NCBI GenBank assembly: GCA_037043455.1
Contig: JAWPHD010002620.1
Coordinates: 62,001 to 126,000 of the forward strand
Reading direction: 5' to 3'
Origin: Cyrtodaria siliqua
Lineage: Eukaryota; Mollusca; Bivalvia; Adapedonta; Hiatellidae
DNA length: 64,000 nt
In this document: piece by piece, positions 22,801 through 34,360 of the stretch
Layout: every line of letters starts with the position of its first letter
Numbering within the stretch: the stretch's first letter is position 1
The notes under the pieces: model-generated
Database searches by the model: none
Seen by the model: the letters and a program-made list of their open reading frames with translations, nothing else
What the model was told of the DNA's origin: nothing
Made by a program: the position numbers and the translations under genes

Positions 22801-24832
22801 TGGTTGAAAAGCAGTTGTTGTTTTTCTTGTGTTATTTTGGGAATGTCAAATTATAAAAACTGCTCTGCCTGATAGAAAAAAAGTTTAGGTTTGAAGTTAT
22901 AATTACCTGCTTCCTGCCTTAGCAGCATGTGACACTGGTATTACTTCTTCTGCTATTTCCTCTACACCAGACATGGTCACCTCACTGAAAAATAGTGTTC
23001 ATTTTTAAAACAAGCTCCACAGGGGGCAGCAACACAACACAAATGTGTTTCCTATATAGCCCCCACTTCACTTTGTGAAAGTGGGGGTATAACAATGCAA
23101 CATGTAAACAATACAACGTTATAGACTACTGTCCAAGTGTAAACACTGCAACGTCATAAAAGATGCTGTCCCAGTGTAAACAATGCAAAATTACAGAAAC
23201 TGCTGTCCCAGTGTAAACAATGCACACTTATGGAAAACAATGCAAAATTACAGAAACTGCTGTCCAAGTGTAAACAATGCACAATTATGGAAAACTCTGT
23301 CCAAGTATAAACAATGCAAAATTAAAGAAACTGCTGTCCAAGTGTAAACAATGCACTATTATGGAAAACTCTGTCCAAGTGTAAACAATGCAAAATTAAA
23401 GAAACTGCTGTCCAAGTGTAAACAATGCAAAATTACAGAAGCAACTTCACTGAAACTAAAGTCCCAATGTAAACCATGCAACATCCTGTCACAGAGTATG
23501 CTCCATGGTAGTCTCGATCATCCAGACCTCTCGCGAGACTTCTCTCAAAGAAGTACATGGTCTGGAGTAAAACGAGGTGTGGACAAAAAAAAATCACCGG
23601 CCTATGATTGGTCAACTTCAGTTTGCCATGGAAATCCGTGGGAATCTCCCCCTACGTCACGACGGCTTCAAAAAATATGTGACGTTACGCGCAATATTGT
23701 GCAATAAAATTACTCTAAACATAGTCAGCGGATCACGATTAATGCTAAAAAGTAAACATCATTTGTAAGATTATATTAAGTTTTTGGAGAAACTACAATA
23801 AAACGAAGTAATTCAACAGGCACTTTGATGTTGCAATCAAAATGACGTCACGTCGCAGTTAGTTTTGACGGTTGGCGCCATCTATCGGTCAAAATTTTTA
23901 AAGAACATTGAGTTCAGACGCTCGCTAACGCTCGCAGTCAGCTCGAGTGTGTGTGGATGATAAAGACTAGCCCATTGCATAGGAATCTATTCGGTGATTC
24001 TAATAGAGTACAAAAAATTTCCCGGATTAATATATATCCATCCTTTCTTTCTGTGGCAGCTCTAAATAACCAGGAATACACTATAATGTGTTAATGAGCC
24101 ATTATTTAAAAAAAAAAATTCATTGAATTAAAAAAAAAATGAAATCACTTACTCAGTCGACTCTGCTGCTGATATTTCAGACACAACTGGCGTCAATGAA
24201 TCCGTAGGTTTGACAGACTTGTCTGCGGGTGTTGAAGTGGCAGGACCTACTACTGTTGTTGATGTGGAAGGACCAGCTGTTCTCCTTGTTTCATTATATC
24301 TGATTGGATAAATAAGAGTCTAGAAATAAAAACATTATCCCTACGTTTTTTTTTTATATAAAAATAAATACACAGCAATTTGTTTTTCTTCATAACAGTT
24401 AACAGTGAGAAAGGCTGATAGAAACCAGTGGCAGAGCCTTGCGTTGTCGAATCGAGACGAGGACGAATGCATATTATGAAACGAGTTTTGTAAACGATCC
24501 ATGCAATTATTAAATAAAGAAACGCATTACCAAATATAATTATAATAAGCACTTCCATCGAACGTTGACAACTGAATTCAAGATGTGCAGCGGTGAAAGT
24601 TTAGCTTATCATAATAAATAAAATTTCGAACGAACCTGTTTAACAGAACGGTGGCAAGTTCTACATCTGAGTCAATCTGGAGTTCTGCCTTCAACAGTCG
24701 CCAACGGTCCGCTTCCTTCCCCAGTCGTATCCGCGTTTGGTTGCGCGAAGCTTCTACCTCCGATCGGTTTCTTTTGCTGATATTTTCATCAAACAGTGGA
24801 CGACCTCTTTTCCGTTTGCCTTTATCGGCCAT
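13888..24832 (-). CDS. Kolobok-type DDE transposase, 13 exons, about 750 residues
   Basis: Exons read on the minus strand with GT-AG borders and matching phases: 24832-24636, 24299-24153, 22984-22907, 22225-22118, 21432-21349, 20490-20184, 19806-19524, 18422-18186, 17736-17660, 17092-16988, 16632-16418, 16105-15941, 14137-13888. Their sum is 2253 bases, an exact reading frame of 750 residues plus stop with no break. The N-terminus is basic (MADKGKRKRGRP), followed by a low-complexity acidic middle. A zinc-ribbon-like block CSLCQ (exon 6) precedes the catalytic core: DGRMDSPGHC (first Asp, exon 8), VTDGHMGI (second Asp, exon 8), HDIWHVAKNL (exon 9), and AEIEVFNNLI (likely Glu, exon 12). The start lies 306 bp inside the right end. 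I see no THAP domain. Intactness suggests recent activity. DDE assignments are by eye. Confidence 0.85.
14270..14460 (+). repeat. Dispersed SINE-like repeat, copy B, with a nested tRNA-like fragment
   Basis: TTGGGTTTTAAGGCGCACC, ATCTGGCGCCCAACAGGAATG and GCCAGGCTCATCCTCC match copies at 1, 25833 and 53053. The unit is interrupted at about 14372-14432 by an antisense tRNA-like A-box segment (ACCATTCGGCCACGGAGACG), which matches the head of the SINE at 19127. Confidence 0.75.
15065..15690 (+). repeat. Dispersed tandem repeat (forward copy)
   Basis: Two units of about 300 bp with GTAGCAACTACTCCTCTG, TTTTCATGAAAC, CCAAGATGGCTGCC and GATCAGCATGACATGAC. An inverted copy lies at 20700-21320 and a direct partial copy at 12245. 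A shorter related piece is at 63355-63480. Confidence 0.7.
19127..19375 (+). repeat. tRNA-derived SINE with A and B boxes
   Basis: A tRNA-like head carries a polymerase III A box (TGGCCGAATGG, 19141-19151) and B box (GGTTCGAATCC, 19194-19204) at tRNA-like spacing. The body continues with GGATGGCTGGAGGTGTACGG, TACCCAGGAAAAGTGGATGG and a tail with GACGTAAAACACCAAACAAA. The tRNA part resembles tRNA-Leu/Ser. It lies in the intron between transposase exons 7 and 8, in antisense to that gene. A truncated copy is at 59975-60085. Confidence 0.85.
20700..21320 (-). repeat. Dispersed tandem repeat (inverted copy of 15065-15690)
   Basis: Reverse-complement landmarks: GTAGTCGCTACAAACTTGTT, GTCATGCTGATCATTTTAGA, GGCCGCCAGCGGCCATGTTT. 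Two units of about 300 bp are present in the intron between transposase exons 5 and 6. Together with 15065-15690 it forms inverted partners about 5 kb apart. Confidence 0.7.
21700..22070. repeat. Short tandem repeat unit in transposase intron 4
   Basis: Two related units with GAAATGAAGTCAGAGTTATTGG/ AATGAAAGTCAGAGTTATTGG, TTTACATGTGTGTGAAGTT and CATGAACATA. Non-coding. Confidence 0.5.
22590..22745 (-). repeat. Second tRNA-derived SINE type
   Basis: On the minus strand a B box-like GGTTCGATCC follows AGATTTGAGGGGTG, then the body runs TCCTTGTCATTCC, TTGAGCAAGACAATTAATCC and GGTTATTACTGGTTCTACCC. The head differs from the SINE at 19127, so it is another family. The A box is unclear. Confidence 0.6.
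23060..23480. repeat. Hairpin followed by a 40-45-bp minisatellite
   Basis: CCCCCACTTCAC (23060-23071) pairs with GTGAAAGTGGGGG (23075-23087), one bulged base. Then about eight to nine copies of a unit with CTGTCCAAGTGTAAACAATGC and AAAATTACAGAAACTG or TTATGGAAAACT. It lies in transposase intron 2. Confidence 0.75.
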
Positions 24833-25118
24833 GTTTTTAATTGTGCATACATTAGCTAAATCACGTGACGGCCGTAGTCACGTGATCGGCATCGTAAATT
24901 TCCGCGACTTTTTACGGCAAGAGTTCGGGAATAATACGATTTCCGTGATGTAAATAAAGTGGGTCCCACAATATTTACAAATAAATAACTAAAAGTGTTT
25001 TTTTTCAAATTCAGGAATTTATTACCATAGACTTATTTGTGTGTAAGATCATATTTTTATAGATACATTTCACTGGAAAAAAATCAGACAGTTATTAGAT
25101 TATGACCAAAATACACGT

Positions 25119-25138
25119 AAGTTACGGACAGTGTCCCT
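25119..25138 (-). repeat. Right terminal inverted repeat of the Kolobok-like element
   Basis: Reverse complement reads AGGGACACTGTCCGTAACTT and abuts the second TTAA copy at 25139-25142. Confidence 0.9.
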
Positions 25139-25832
25139 TTAAGTTGATTGTAGTTCAGCTTGATTTTTAACTGATATTGATCAATATTTGTTCATAGAAA
25201 AAGGACTAAGAGGTGGAATAAGTTATACTGCAAACAGATATTCAAAGGCTAACCATAATGAGAAAGAAAGAAAGTAAATTCATAATATGACTCGATGCAA
25301 ATAACTTGTATGAATGGGATATGGGCCAACCACTGCCTACTGGCAACTATAAGTGGATCAGTAAGATTGAAAAAACAAAATCAAACTATATTATTGAGTG
25401 TAGCCTGTAAAACTCAAACTATATGATTCTCATTATGACTACCCTCTTGCTCCTGAGAGACTGAATATAAAAGATGAATGGTTATCAGATTATTGAAATA
25501 AATACTGAAAAGGTGATCCCTTGGAAGCAACAAACACAAACAAGAGAGAAAAGACTTTAAAAGAAAAGTTTAATTTAGGATCTAGTAAACAACACTAAAG
25601 AATAAAACGAAATACGTTGTGCATTACAAAAACTTGAAACTGTATGAAAAGTTGGGATTGAAGGTAACACACATACATAGAATACTACAGTTTGATGAAT
25701 CAGAGTGGCTAAAAGTATACATTACCTTTAACACTGCTAAAAGAACAGTCGGTAAGAATGCTTTTGAAAAGGATCTCTTTAAACTAATGAACTATTCAGT
25801 GTTTGGTTTAGACTATGGAACATTTGTTTTTG
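25139..25832 (+). pseudogene. Polinton DNA polymerase B copy 1, segment e (palm, motifs A and B)
   Basis: After the transposon, polymerase coding resumes with DILINIC-like residues, then LDANNLYEWDMGQPLPTGNY (25295-25355), the motif A region. Later come HYKNLKLYEKLGLKVTHIHR, FDESEWLKVYITFNTAKR and FKLMNYSVFG (motif B) at 25619-25815. The first half has several stops. A stretch of about 55 bases near 25497 (AATACTGAAAAGGTGATCCC) is absent from the second polymerase copy but resembles 43725-43780. Coding is cut at 25833 by SINE-like copy C. Confidence 0.82.
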
Positions 25833-26245
25833 AATTGAATTGGGGTTTTAAGGCGCACCAACACATGAAAAGGTTATATGGCGCCTAGCAGGCATAAACA
25901 TGCCAGGCTCATCTTCCATGTACATCGAGATAACATATGGAAAATGGGCCTAGAACCTTCTCACCCTGAACTGCAGAGTTGCTGCAAATTCTATAGTAGA
26001 AACTCCATTTACGCTGGAGCCACGTTATTGTTTTTCTGCCACTGCTCTTTGATACGAGCGAGATGGCACCTGAAACAATGCAGGGATCATGAAGAAGACC
26101 TTTAATGAACATGAACAAGACCTTTAATGAACATGAACAAAAAAAGATTAAATGAACATGAATTTGGGGGGATTTTACCCCTCTGCCTACCCCTCCAAAG
26201 GGATCTGCAGTGGCCGTATTCTTTGCCCCGTGACCAAACGGGACC
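25833..26245 (+). repeat. Dispersed SINE-like repeat, copy C
   Basis: Begins TTGAATTGGGGTTTTAAGG after the motif B region and ends about GGATCTGCAGTGGC and some following bases. It carries a small duplication, ACCTTTAATGAACATGAACA, at 26099-26140. It interrupts polymerase copy 1 between motif B (NYSVFG) and the REHLRKRVNVKL block. Confidence 0.8.
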
Positions 26246-26825
26246 CCGGTAACCACACGGGAACATTTGAGAAAGAGAGTTAATGTCAAACTGACACATG
26301 ATGTGGAGGTTCTTTTAAAATATGCAGCAAGACCTTCGTTTATTTCTTGTAAAATGTTCAATGAAAATGTATTTGCCATAAACAGAATAAAAGAAAACTT
26401 TTAAATCGCCCTTGTTATTTTGGTATGTGTATTTTAAACTTGTCAAAAAAATATTTGATACACTATTTCCATTACAACTATATCAAAAATAAATATAATA
26501 AAAAAGTTAAGTTAATGTTTACTGATACTTATTCATTGTGTTATGAAATTAAAACAAAAAAGATGTGTATGCATATTTTTATAAGGATAAAGGTCTTTTG
26601 GATAATAGTGATTATGATTTGAAGAATTAATTTCATTTCAACGACAATGAAATAGTTATTTGTGAAATGAAAGATATAACATGTGGAATACCCATTGTTG
26701 AATTTGTTGTGCTCCGGAGTAAACTATATTCATACATGTTAGATATTGACTCAATTTGAGACTGAAAGGGTATTAAAAAGTGAGTTGTTAAAAAATATGA
26801 CGGAGTGCTCACAGAAAATTATTTT
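26246..26825 (+). pseudogene. Polinton DNA polymerase B copy 1, segment f (motif C and C-terminus)
   Basis: Reads NVKLTHDVEVLLKYAARPSF in one frame (26280-26340), then KYLIHYFHYNYIK and the catalytic motif C block LMFTDTYSLCYE (26511-26546). The second metal-binding Asp of the usual DTDS is Tyr here, so this copy could not be catalytically active even without its other breaks. It is followed by MKDITCGIPIVEFVVLRSK and SYMLDID, the conserved C-terminal region. A frameshift and stops are present. It ends near 26825. Confidence 0.82.
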
Positions 26826-27510
26826 AAGAGAGACGCCCAGGGCTTGTCTTGTTGCTTCTGAAAATGGACAGGCCCTGATTTAAAACGGACAGGCCTTGAT
26901 TTAAAATGGAAAGGTCCAATAAGTTTTTCTTATTGGAAATTTGTCTTTATTCACTTTTATAGCACACATTTGATATGTATGTATTAATCAAACTCAGAAC
27001 CTCCTCTGACTATATTTTTCTTTTAGCTACCACTTGATGCTCCCTAGTTAACGGACTTATTTATCACTTCGTTTCAAATACATTAGAATAGAATATTACA
27101 TAGTAATTTATAACCGATGCAACGAAGAGTATTAGCACTTTTGCCAAACGATAATAATCAGAGCCGACTTGGTGAAATGGGATCCAAAACTTGGTGAAAC
27201 TGGAGCCACATTTTTAGTCAGGTTTTATTAGACCATCAGGGCCTCCACTGGCTATATTTTTCTTTTTGTCACCGCTTGCTCCAAGTTAAAGAATTTCTAG
27301 AATTCATTTAAAAGTAGGGTTCCAGGAACTCTTTACACATTGATCAAATAAAGAATGATGGATTAAATAACGAATAGAAATATAGTTTATATCTTTATTT
27401 ATACATCTATATATATTTTTCCTTTTCATCAACATGTATTTGAGGAAGATACTGTCTTATTCGATTATGTAAAAAAGAGAAAATTAAAAGATATTTCAAG
27501 ACTTAAATTT
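26826..27510. other. No gene seen
   Basis: AT-rich sequence with two near-repeats of ACAGGCCTTGATTTAAAA (26868-26910). No reading frame or RNA gene that I recognise. Confidence 0.5.
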
Positions 27511-27676
27511 TAAAAATGACAGAATGAATGCTTATTGGAGTCGGTGACTCAGTCTCTAGCTGTTTCCTGTTAACAGGGGTTCCAAAGAAGCTAGAAAGAT
27601 CGCGACACAATCGGAAATGCTACACACACCACGACTATCATGCATAGAATAAATAATAAAAGCCACTACGTTCTAC
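27511..27676 (+). repeat. Left part of a duplicated segment, split by a LINE
   Basis: Matches 31860-32030 (GACAGAATGAATGC, CTGTTTCCTGTTAACAGGGG, CCAAAGAAGCTAGAAAGATC). The match continues after the LINE at about 30946, so the LINE inserted into this copy. Confidence 0.8.
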
Positions 27677-27817
27677 TGTCCGATGCACAATTTGGATTTA
27701 GAAAAGGAAGAACTGTTGATGCATTATTTGTGTTGTTAACCGTTATTCAGAAATATGTAAACTAGAATAAAAGTTTGTATTGTGTATTTGTTGACCTTAA
27801 AAAAGCAAATGACTGTA

Positions 27818-28773
27818 CGAGGGGCGTTCAATATGTAATGCCACTATGGTCCTAAAATTTAATTATGGTCCATTGTTGTAGTTATTGATACGGATTATGT
27901 TAAAATGAACCTTTCCTCCATAAATTTATAAAGTTTCAGATACTTCCATCCAATAAAAAATGTTTTTTGACCGCATTTTTTAAGACATGTAAATGATACT
28001 GAACACGCTAAAAACGGAAAAAACTATTTTGACTAAAAATCAGAATTCGACGGCCAATATGGACTTTTCTTGCCTAAACCACAAACTTTTATATCTTACA
28101 TCTGATAATGTTAGCAGTTTTTTTTTGAAATGTGTTTATTTTTGGGTTTATTGCTCCTTAAATGTTGTCAGTGCGACAAAATATAGCTTAAATTGTATGC
28201 TAAAAAAGCGAAGAGCAACTTCAGGCTTTAATATTTTTGGAGCGGTGTACTAAAATTGTTGATTTTATATTAAATCTTTGGAGTAGGGATCCTTCGATTC
28301 GTTACCCATGTATGTAAAACCATTTTCCGTCATATCTTCAAACTGAATTTGACTATTATTTTTATTGGAATTTGATATTTTCAGAACTTTTATATTTCCA
28401 AGTAAACGGCATTTCTTGCCTTGGATTTTGTCGTTGTTTGGTTTTGAAAACATCGTTTACGTAATATTTACACATACTTCTAGTTACAAGAAAAGTTTGA
28501 ATAAATTACTTTGCTGCAAAATGCATTTTTTTTGAATCCGACATTACGACCTATGCAAATCCAGTACACTTTCCTGCCGCTTTTTAAGGCAGTGTATATG
28601 ACTGGGTGTTTTCAACTGCATTGAAAATTGACTAATAGTCATCGGACCAATAAGAATTTGGTATCATTGTATTGGTTATTCATTGAACCATGCAATCATT
28701 TAAACTGCACGAGTTTCACGATGATATTAACAAAGAAATAGATGGATGGACATTACATATTGAATCCCCCTCG
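27818..28773. mobile_element. Mariner-type non-autonomous element with TA duplication
   Basis: Ends read CGAGGGGCGTTCAATATGTA (left) and, inward, CGAGGGGGATTCAATATGTA (right), flanked by TA on both sides (27816-27817, 28774-28775). It splits the LINE between its FVDLKKAND and NALWLRIYN blocks, which pins the borders. The 956-bp interior has small frames but no recognisable transposase. GAGGGGCGTTCAATAAGTAAT-like ends are familiar from mariner relatives. Confidence 0.85.
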
Positions 28774-29601
28774 TATTTATAGAAATGCATTGTGGTTAAG
28801 AATATATAATCAGGGAATTCAAGGTAAAGTGTGCAGAATAATAAGAGATATGTATTTAAAGACAAAGTCCTGTGTCGGGTCTTATCAAACTTATTCTGAA
28901 AAGAATGTGCTGTTTGTTTACGTCAAGGCGAGATAATCTCTCCAATCTTATTTTCTCTATTTCTTGAAGACTTAGAGTTGTTTTTGCAACAAGATATAAT
29001 TCTGGTTTAAAGACAGGTAATATTGTAATAATGTTACTACTTTTTGCTGATGATATGGTTATCCTTGGAAATTCACCAGAAGAAATACAGAGTAGCCTCG
29101 ATTTGTTAAATTGTTATTGTAAAAAATGGAGTCTTGAAGTTAAAGTTATGGTATTTAGGAAAAGAGGTAGCCTATTACCAAATGAGGAATTTACTTATAA
29201 TAATAGTCAAATAGAAGTAGTTGATGATTTTAATTATTTGGGTACTGTGTTAAATTATACTGGTAATTTTTCACTTAACCAAAAACAATTAGTTGGTAAA
29301 ACTTTGAAAGCCCTTTATGTTTTATTAGTAAATTGTCGTAAATATAACCTTAAACCTAAATTACTTTGTCAACTTTTTGATGCATTTGTTGGCTCAGTCT
29401 TGAGATATGCATCGGAAATATGGGGCTTTAGTAAGTCTAAAGAATTTGGAAGAATACACTTAAAATTTTGTAAGAAAATATTAAATGTTAAAGTAAGTAC
29501 TTGTACAGCTGCTGTTTACGGTGAATTAGGACGTTATCCTTTGTATATTTCACATGTTAAAATTTTCACGATATGTTAAAATTGTTAAGTATTGGTTTAA
29601 A

Positions 29602-30135
29602 AAAGAGTATGATAATGGACCTTTGGAAACGGCCGAGCACGCCACATACGAAATATTGCAGTCGCGGTTTGATTGAGACTGTTCATGAGCGGTAGTGAAA
29701 TATGCTAGCTACCGCTCACGCCCTCTAACCCCGGGTTCAGCAGAACTCCATATTCATAAAATCAATAGTACACAATTTTAACCATTCCGAAGATGGCATG
29801 CATACAGCGGTGGACATGGAGTTATATGCTTCCCCATGTCGTACGGCGTATGGTCCCAGTATCTAAAAAAAAAAATGCCCCGAAGAGCGAAATAAACATA
29901 ATGGAATTTAGTTGGGAGCAGCGGTTATGAAGCCTGCGTATCACAAGTACCAGCCAAAAGACTAAATTAAAAAGCAGACAACATATCCTATAAGTGGTTA
30001 AACAATACCCAGAGCCTTTTATCGGCCGGAGTAGTGGAACCACCGAATAAAAAATTAAGTAAGAAAACAAAAGAAATTGAAAATGTACCACCGATAACTA
30101 AATATAAGTATCGGACTCAGCGATCTCCAAAGATC
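29602..30135 (+). repeat. Hairpin-bearing dispersed repeat, copy 1
   Basis: Starts AGAGTATGATAATGGACC and includes TGAGCGGTAG (then 13 bases) CTACCGCTCA, a 10-bp stem, followed by CGAAGATGGCATGCAT and CCCCATGTCGTACGGCG. Matching copies are at 45310-45648 (inverted) and 51733-51986; a diverged one is at 43790-43990. The shared part ends about 29950; the rest of the insert to 30135 is not matched elsewhere. It interrupts the LINE after its KYWFKK block. Confidence 0.75.
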
Positions 30136-30945
30136 GAATGAATAACAGCAGTGATTAAGTTGTTGAATACTGATAATATTATATTCAAACATGTTTATAA
30201 TATGGCCTATGACGAGTGTGTTAATGGCAAAAAGAACTAGTTATCTAATGTTAAAACGTTACTGTATGCATATGGTTTCAATTGGGTGTGGGATAACCGT
30301 GATACAGTTGTTTGTAGGTCATTTGTATTAGAATTTAACAAAGAAAAATCGATTGTTTTTTGCAAAAGTGGTATGCTGATAAACAAAATGCTGGTGTCTT
30401 TGTATAACAATGTGAAAAATCATTTTCATTATGAAATATATTTAGATGTATTGCAATGCGATTTAAGAAGTGTAGTAAGTAGAATAAGGTTATCGTCACA
30501 TTCTCTAAGAATTCAAGCAGGTCGGCTTGGTATCAATAGGATTGAAAGAAATGGACGTTTTTGTCAATATTGTAATACTCAAGATATTGAAGATGAATTT
30601 CATTTCATTCTAAAATGCCCATGTTACTCCGATATAAGGAGGATATACATAGCCCAATATTATTGTAACAGACCCAAGTATGTTTAAGTTCATCGAATTA
30701 TTGCAACGGAAAACAAAATGATTCTTTTAAAATTGGCTTTATATCTCAAATGTGCGATGTCACATAGAATATCTATAACGCATGTGTGAAAACCTTATAG
30801 ATCATCCTCTTTAGAGCTGATATAAATCATAGAATTTGTATGTTACACGTTATTTAATTATGTATTTTGTAATTGTTGTATATATGTTATGATGATGTAC
30901 TTAACGTACAAGTCAATAAAAGTATGTTCTGTTTTGTTCTGTTCT

Positions 30946-31150
30946 AAAATTATACCAATATTTTGAGTAATAGTACCTTTTGCATTGACTATAATATTGT
31001 TTCACGTTGATTTAACCATCAAACATAAAATTGTCACAATTTACAGACATCCGATCAAATACGTTCACACTTGCTATTGTTCCAGTTTACGCTACTGTAT
31101 GCACAACTAATTAGTGGGCACTCCACATTTACCAGTGATCGTAAAGTTCA
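30946..31150 (+). repeat. Right part of the split duplicated segment
   Basis: Matches 32025-32185: GAGTAATAGTACCTTTTGCA, CGATCAAATACGTTCACACTTGC, TTTACGCTAC, CACAACTAATTAGTG. Confidence 0.8.
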
Positions 31151-31859
31151 AAAAGACCCTCGGCCATCTCTGGCTGATTAATTCTTAAACAGTGCCACAC
31201 TTCAACTTCTTTATTTCACTTAGGTTCATATATATGAACAGATAAGCATGCACTTTCTGTTTGGATCAGCCGTTTTGGCCGTAAGAGGGCACTACTTTAT
31301 TCGATGTTGTACCCGGCTCGATAACGCAATTAAATATATGGATTCATTAGTTACTGTATCCCAGCGAGATATTTGCTTATAAACAGTCAAAGACGTCGTA
31401 TATTAGAATTCGGGATTTTCCGAGATTTTTCAGACAGAATCGGTCAGAAATTTGGATTCGCAAAGACCGCCGAAGTCTGGCGAATTTCTATGCAATTCTT
31501 ACGATTTTCATTCGCCAGTTCGGGTTTCTTTTCGCCTATGGCGATTTGGCTAATGGTTAACGTGAGCCTAGTTAGGCTAGCCAAATCTGGCTAAAGCCCT
31601 AAACATTTCTTTAGCCAGATTAGAATGTCTTTAGCTAGACTTTTGCTGAGATATTTTGGAACTTTAACTGAAGGTGCTAAAACCTCGCATTTGCGTACAC
31701 ATCAAAAGTAAGTTAAAAGAGTATGCTTTAATATTAATATTTTTCCATATCATATGCATGCTGCATTTTGCTTTAGTGCTTATAATTGAAAGTTGAGTTG
31801 CATAATATTCAAAACTTTTTAAAAATTGTATTTAATTTAATTTAATTTTTAAAAATTGT
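31151..31859. other. No gene seen
   Basis: AT-rich spacer. Imperfect repeats of TTAGCCAGA/TAGGCTAGCC type occur at 31440-31650. No product recognised. Confidence 0.5.
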
Positions 31860-32190
31860 CAAGTCTGAAATTTTAAAAAGGACAGAATGAATGCATGTTA
31901 GAGTCTGCGAGTCAGTCTCTCCAGTCTGTTTCCTGTTAACAGGGGTTCCAAAGAAGCTAGAAAGATCGCGTTGCATTGTGAGACACAATTCAAGCATAGA
32001 ATAAGTAATACAAGCCACTTCATTCTAAAATTGTACCTGTACTTTGAGTAATTGCACCTTTTGTATTGACTTTTGTTTCATGAACATAAAACTATCACAA
32101 TGTACAGACAGCCGATCAAACACGTTCACACTTGCCATTGTTTCAGTTTACGCTACCGTGTGTACAACTAATTAGTGAGCACTTGGCAAG
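31860..32190 (+). repeat. Unsplit copy of the duplicated segment
   Basis: Contiguous counterpart of 27511-27676 plus 30946-31150. It shows the empty site of the LINE insertion. Confidence 0.8.
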
Positions 32191-32229
32191 TGAGTTTTAC
32201 GATTACCCGATTTGGTAAATATTTGTTTG

Positions 32230-33688
<1,459 letters not shown>

Positions 33689-33759
33689 TTGTATTTAAAG
33701 GTATCTGTGGACGCTGCAATATCGCCTCATGTTGTGTCTGTCTGAAATAAAATAAATGG

Positions 33760-34360
33760 CATACACAAATTGATATTTTAAAACAGTTCAAGTTAATAGC
33801 GAACTCGGCCGAGGCACGAGGCACGCAGTGCAGCGGTGTTCGCTCTACGCTATTGAGGTCACAAAATAAATATTTAGAAACGTAACGTGTTAGACATGAA
33901 AATAGAGGCACGTTACTGGTGACTGGCAGAATATTAAAAAGAAAACGTGTTTATGTGTGTGTTTCGTCTTCACTAGAAGTAGTAGCATCATTGGAGCTAT
34001 CTGCGAGAATCGTAGCTCTTATGGTGTATACGTACCATAATGAAGACATCAAACAAAGCCTGCGTGAATAACCACCGTATTTCCATCGACCAAACATTAA
34101 CAAGAGGCCCACGTAGGGCCTGTGGACGCTCTACTGGCTAAAACGGCTCCGATATCAAGGGTTGTCATCATACAATTCCCATCAGTACTTCTTTTAAAAC
34201 ATTGCAAAAAACAACAACAAAAACACCCACAACAGAAACTTAAACCCTTGACCCAAGCTAAAAAATTAAACAAAAGAACGCTTTGGTAATTTATAAACCA
34301 GTTTTATTTGCAACTGACCCAAGTAAATTTATTAAATACATCAATAACAGTAAGCAATTA
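33760..34360. other. Intergenic, with a tandem-element head at 34105-34200
   Basis: No gene. 34105-34200 has AAGAGGCCCACGTAGGGCC and GTGGACGCTCTACTGGCTAAA, the same head as at 1777 and 45035. The Polinton-like element begins after it. Confidence 0.55.

Larger units (their letters stand above)
6380..25138. mobile_element. Kolobok-like DNA transposon, 18,759 bp, TTAA target duplication
   Basis: The left end reads AGGGATACTGTCCGTAACTT. The right end, read inward, is AGGGACACTGTCCGTAACTT, 19 of 20 identical. Both ends abut TTAA (6376-6379 and 25139-25142). Joining the flanks across one TTAA gives a polymerase B sequence collinear with the undisrupted second copy at 57000-57070, which proves the boundaries. 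The element carries two apparently intact convergent genes, a 13-exon DDE transposase and a P2X7-ballast-like gene. TTAA duplication plus this transposase type fits the Kolobok superfamily; piggyBac also uses TTAA, but the transposase does not look like piggyBac. Nested LINE, SINEs and tandem repeats inflate its size. Confidence 0.88.
27677..30945 (+). pseudogene. LINE (L2/CR1-type) copy 1, 5'-truncated and interrupted
   Basis: Reverse transcriptase pieces in order: SDAQFGFRKGRTVDALFVL, CVFVDLKKAND (27690-27812), [mariner-type insert], NALWLRIYNQGIQGKVCRII, YLKTKSC, a frameshifted R(Q)GEI-type block, then LLLFADDMVILG with the FADD active site (29031-29070), YLGTVLNYTG, AVYGELGRYPLYISH, [SINE-like insert], NTDNIIFKHVYNMAYDEC, and a C-terminal Cys/His block CQYCNTQDIEDEFHFILKCPCY (30565-30640). 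The 3' end is rich in TTCTGTTTTGTTCTG. Flanks suggest a short duplication of about GTTCTA. Stops and frameshifts make it inactive. Confidence 0.85.

Noticed and set aside
6380..25138. piggyBac superfamily for the TTAA element
   Set aside because: TTAA fits, but the DGRxDSPGH / VTDGHxxI / HDIWHV blocks and end sequences are not those of piggyBac transposases as I know them.
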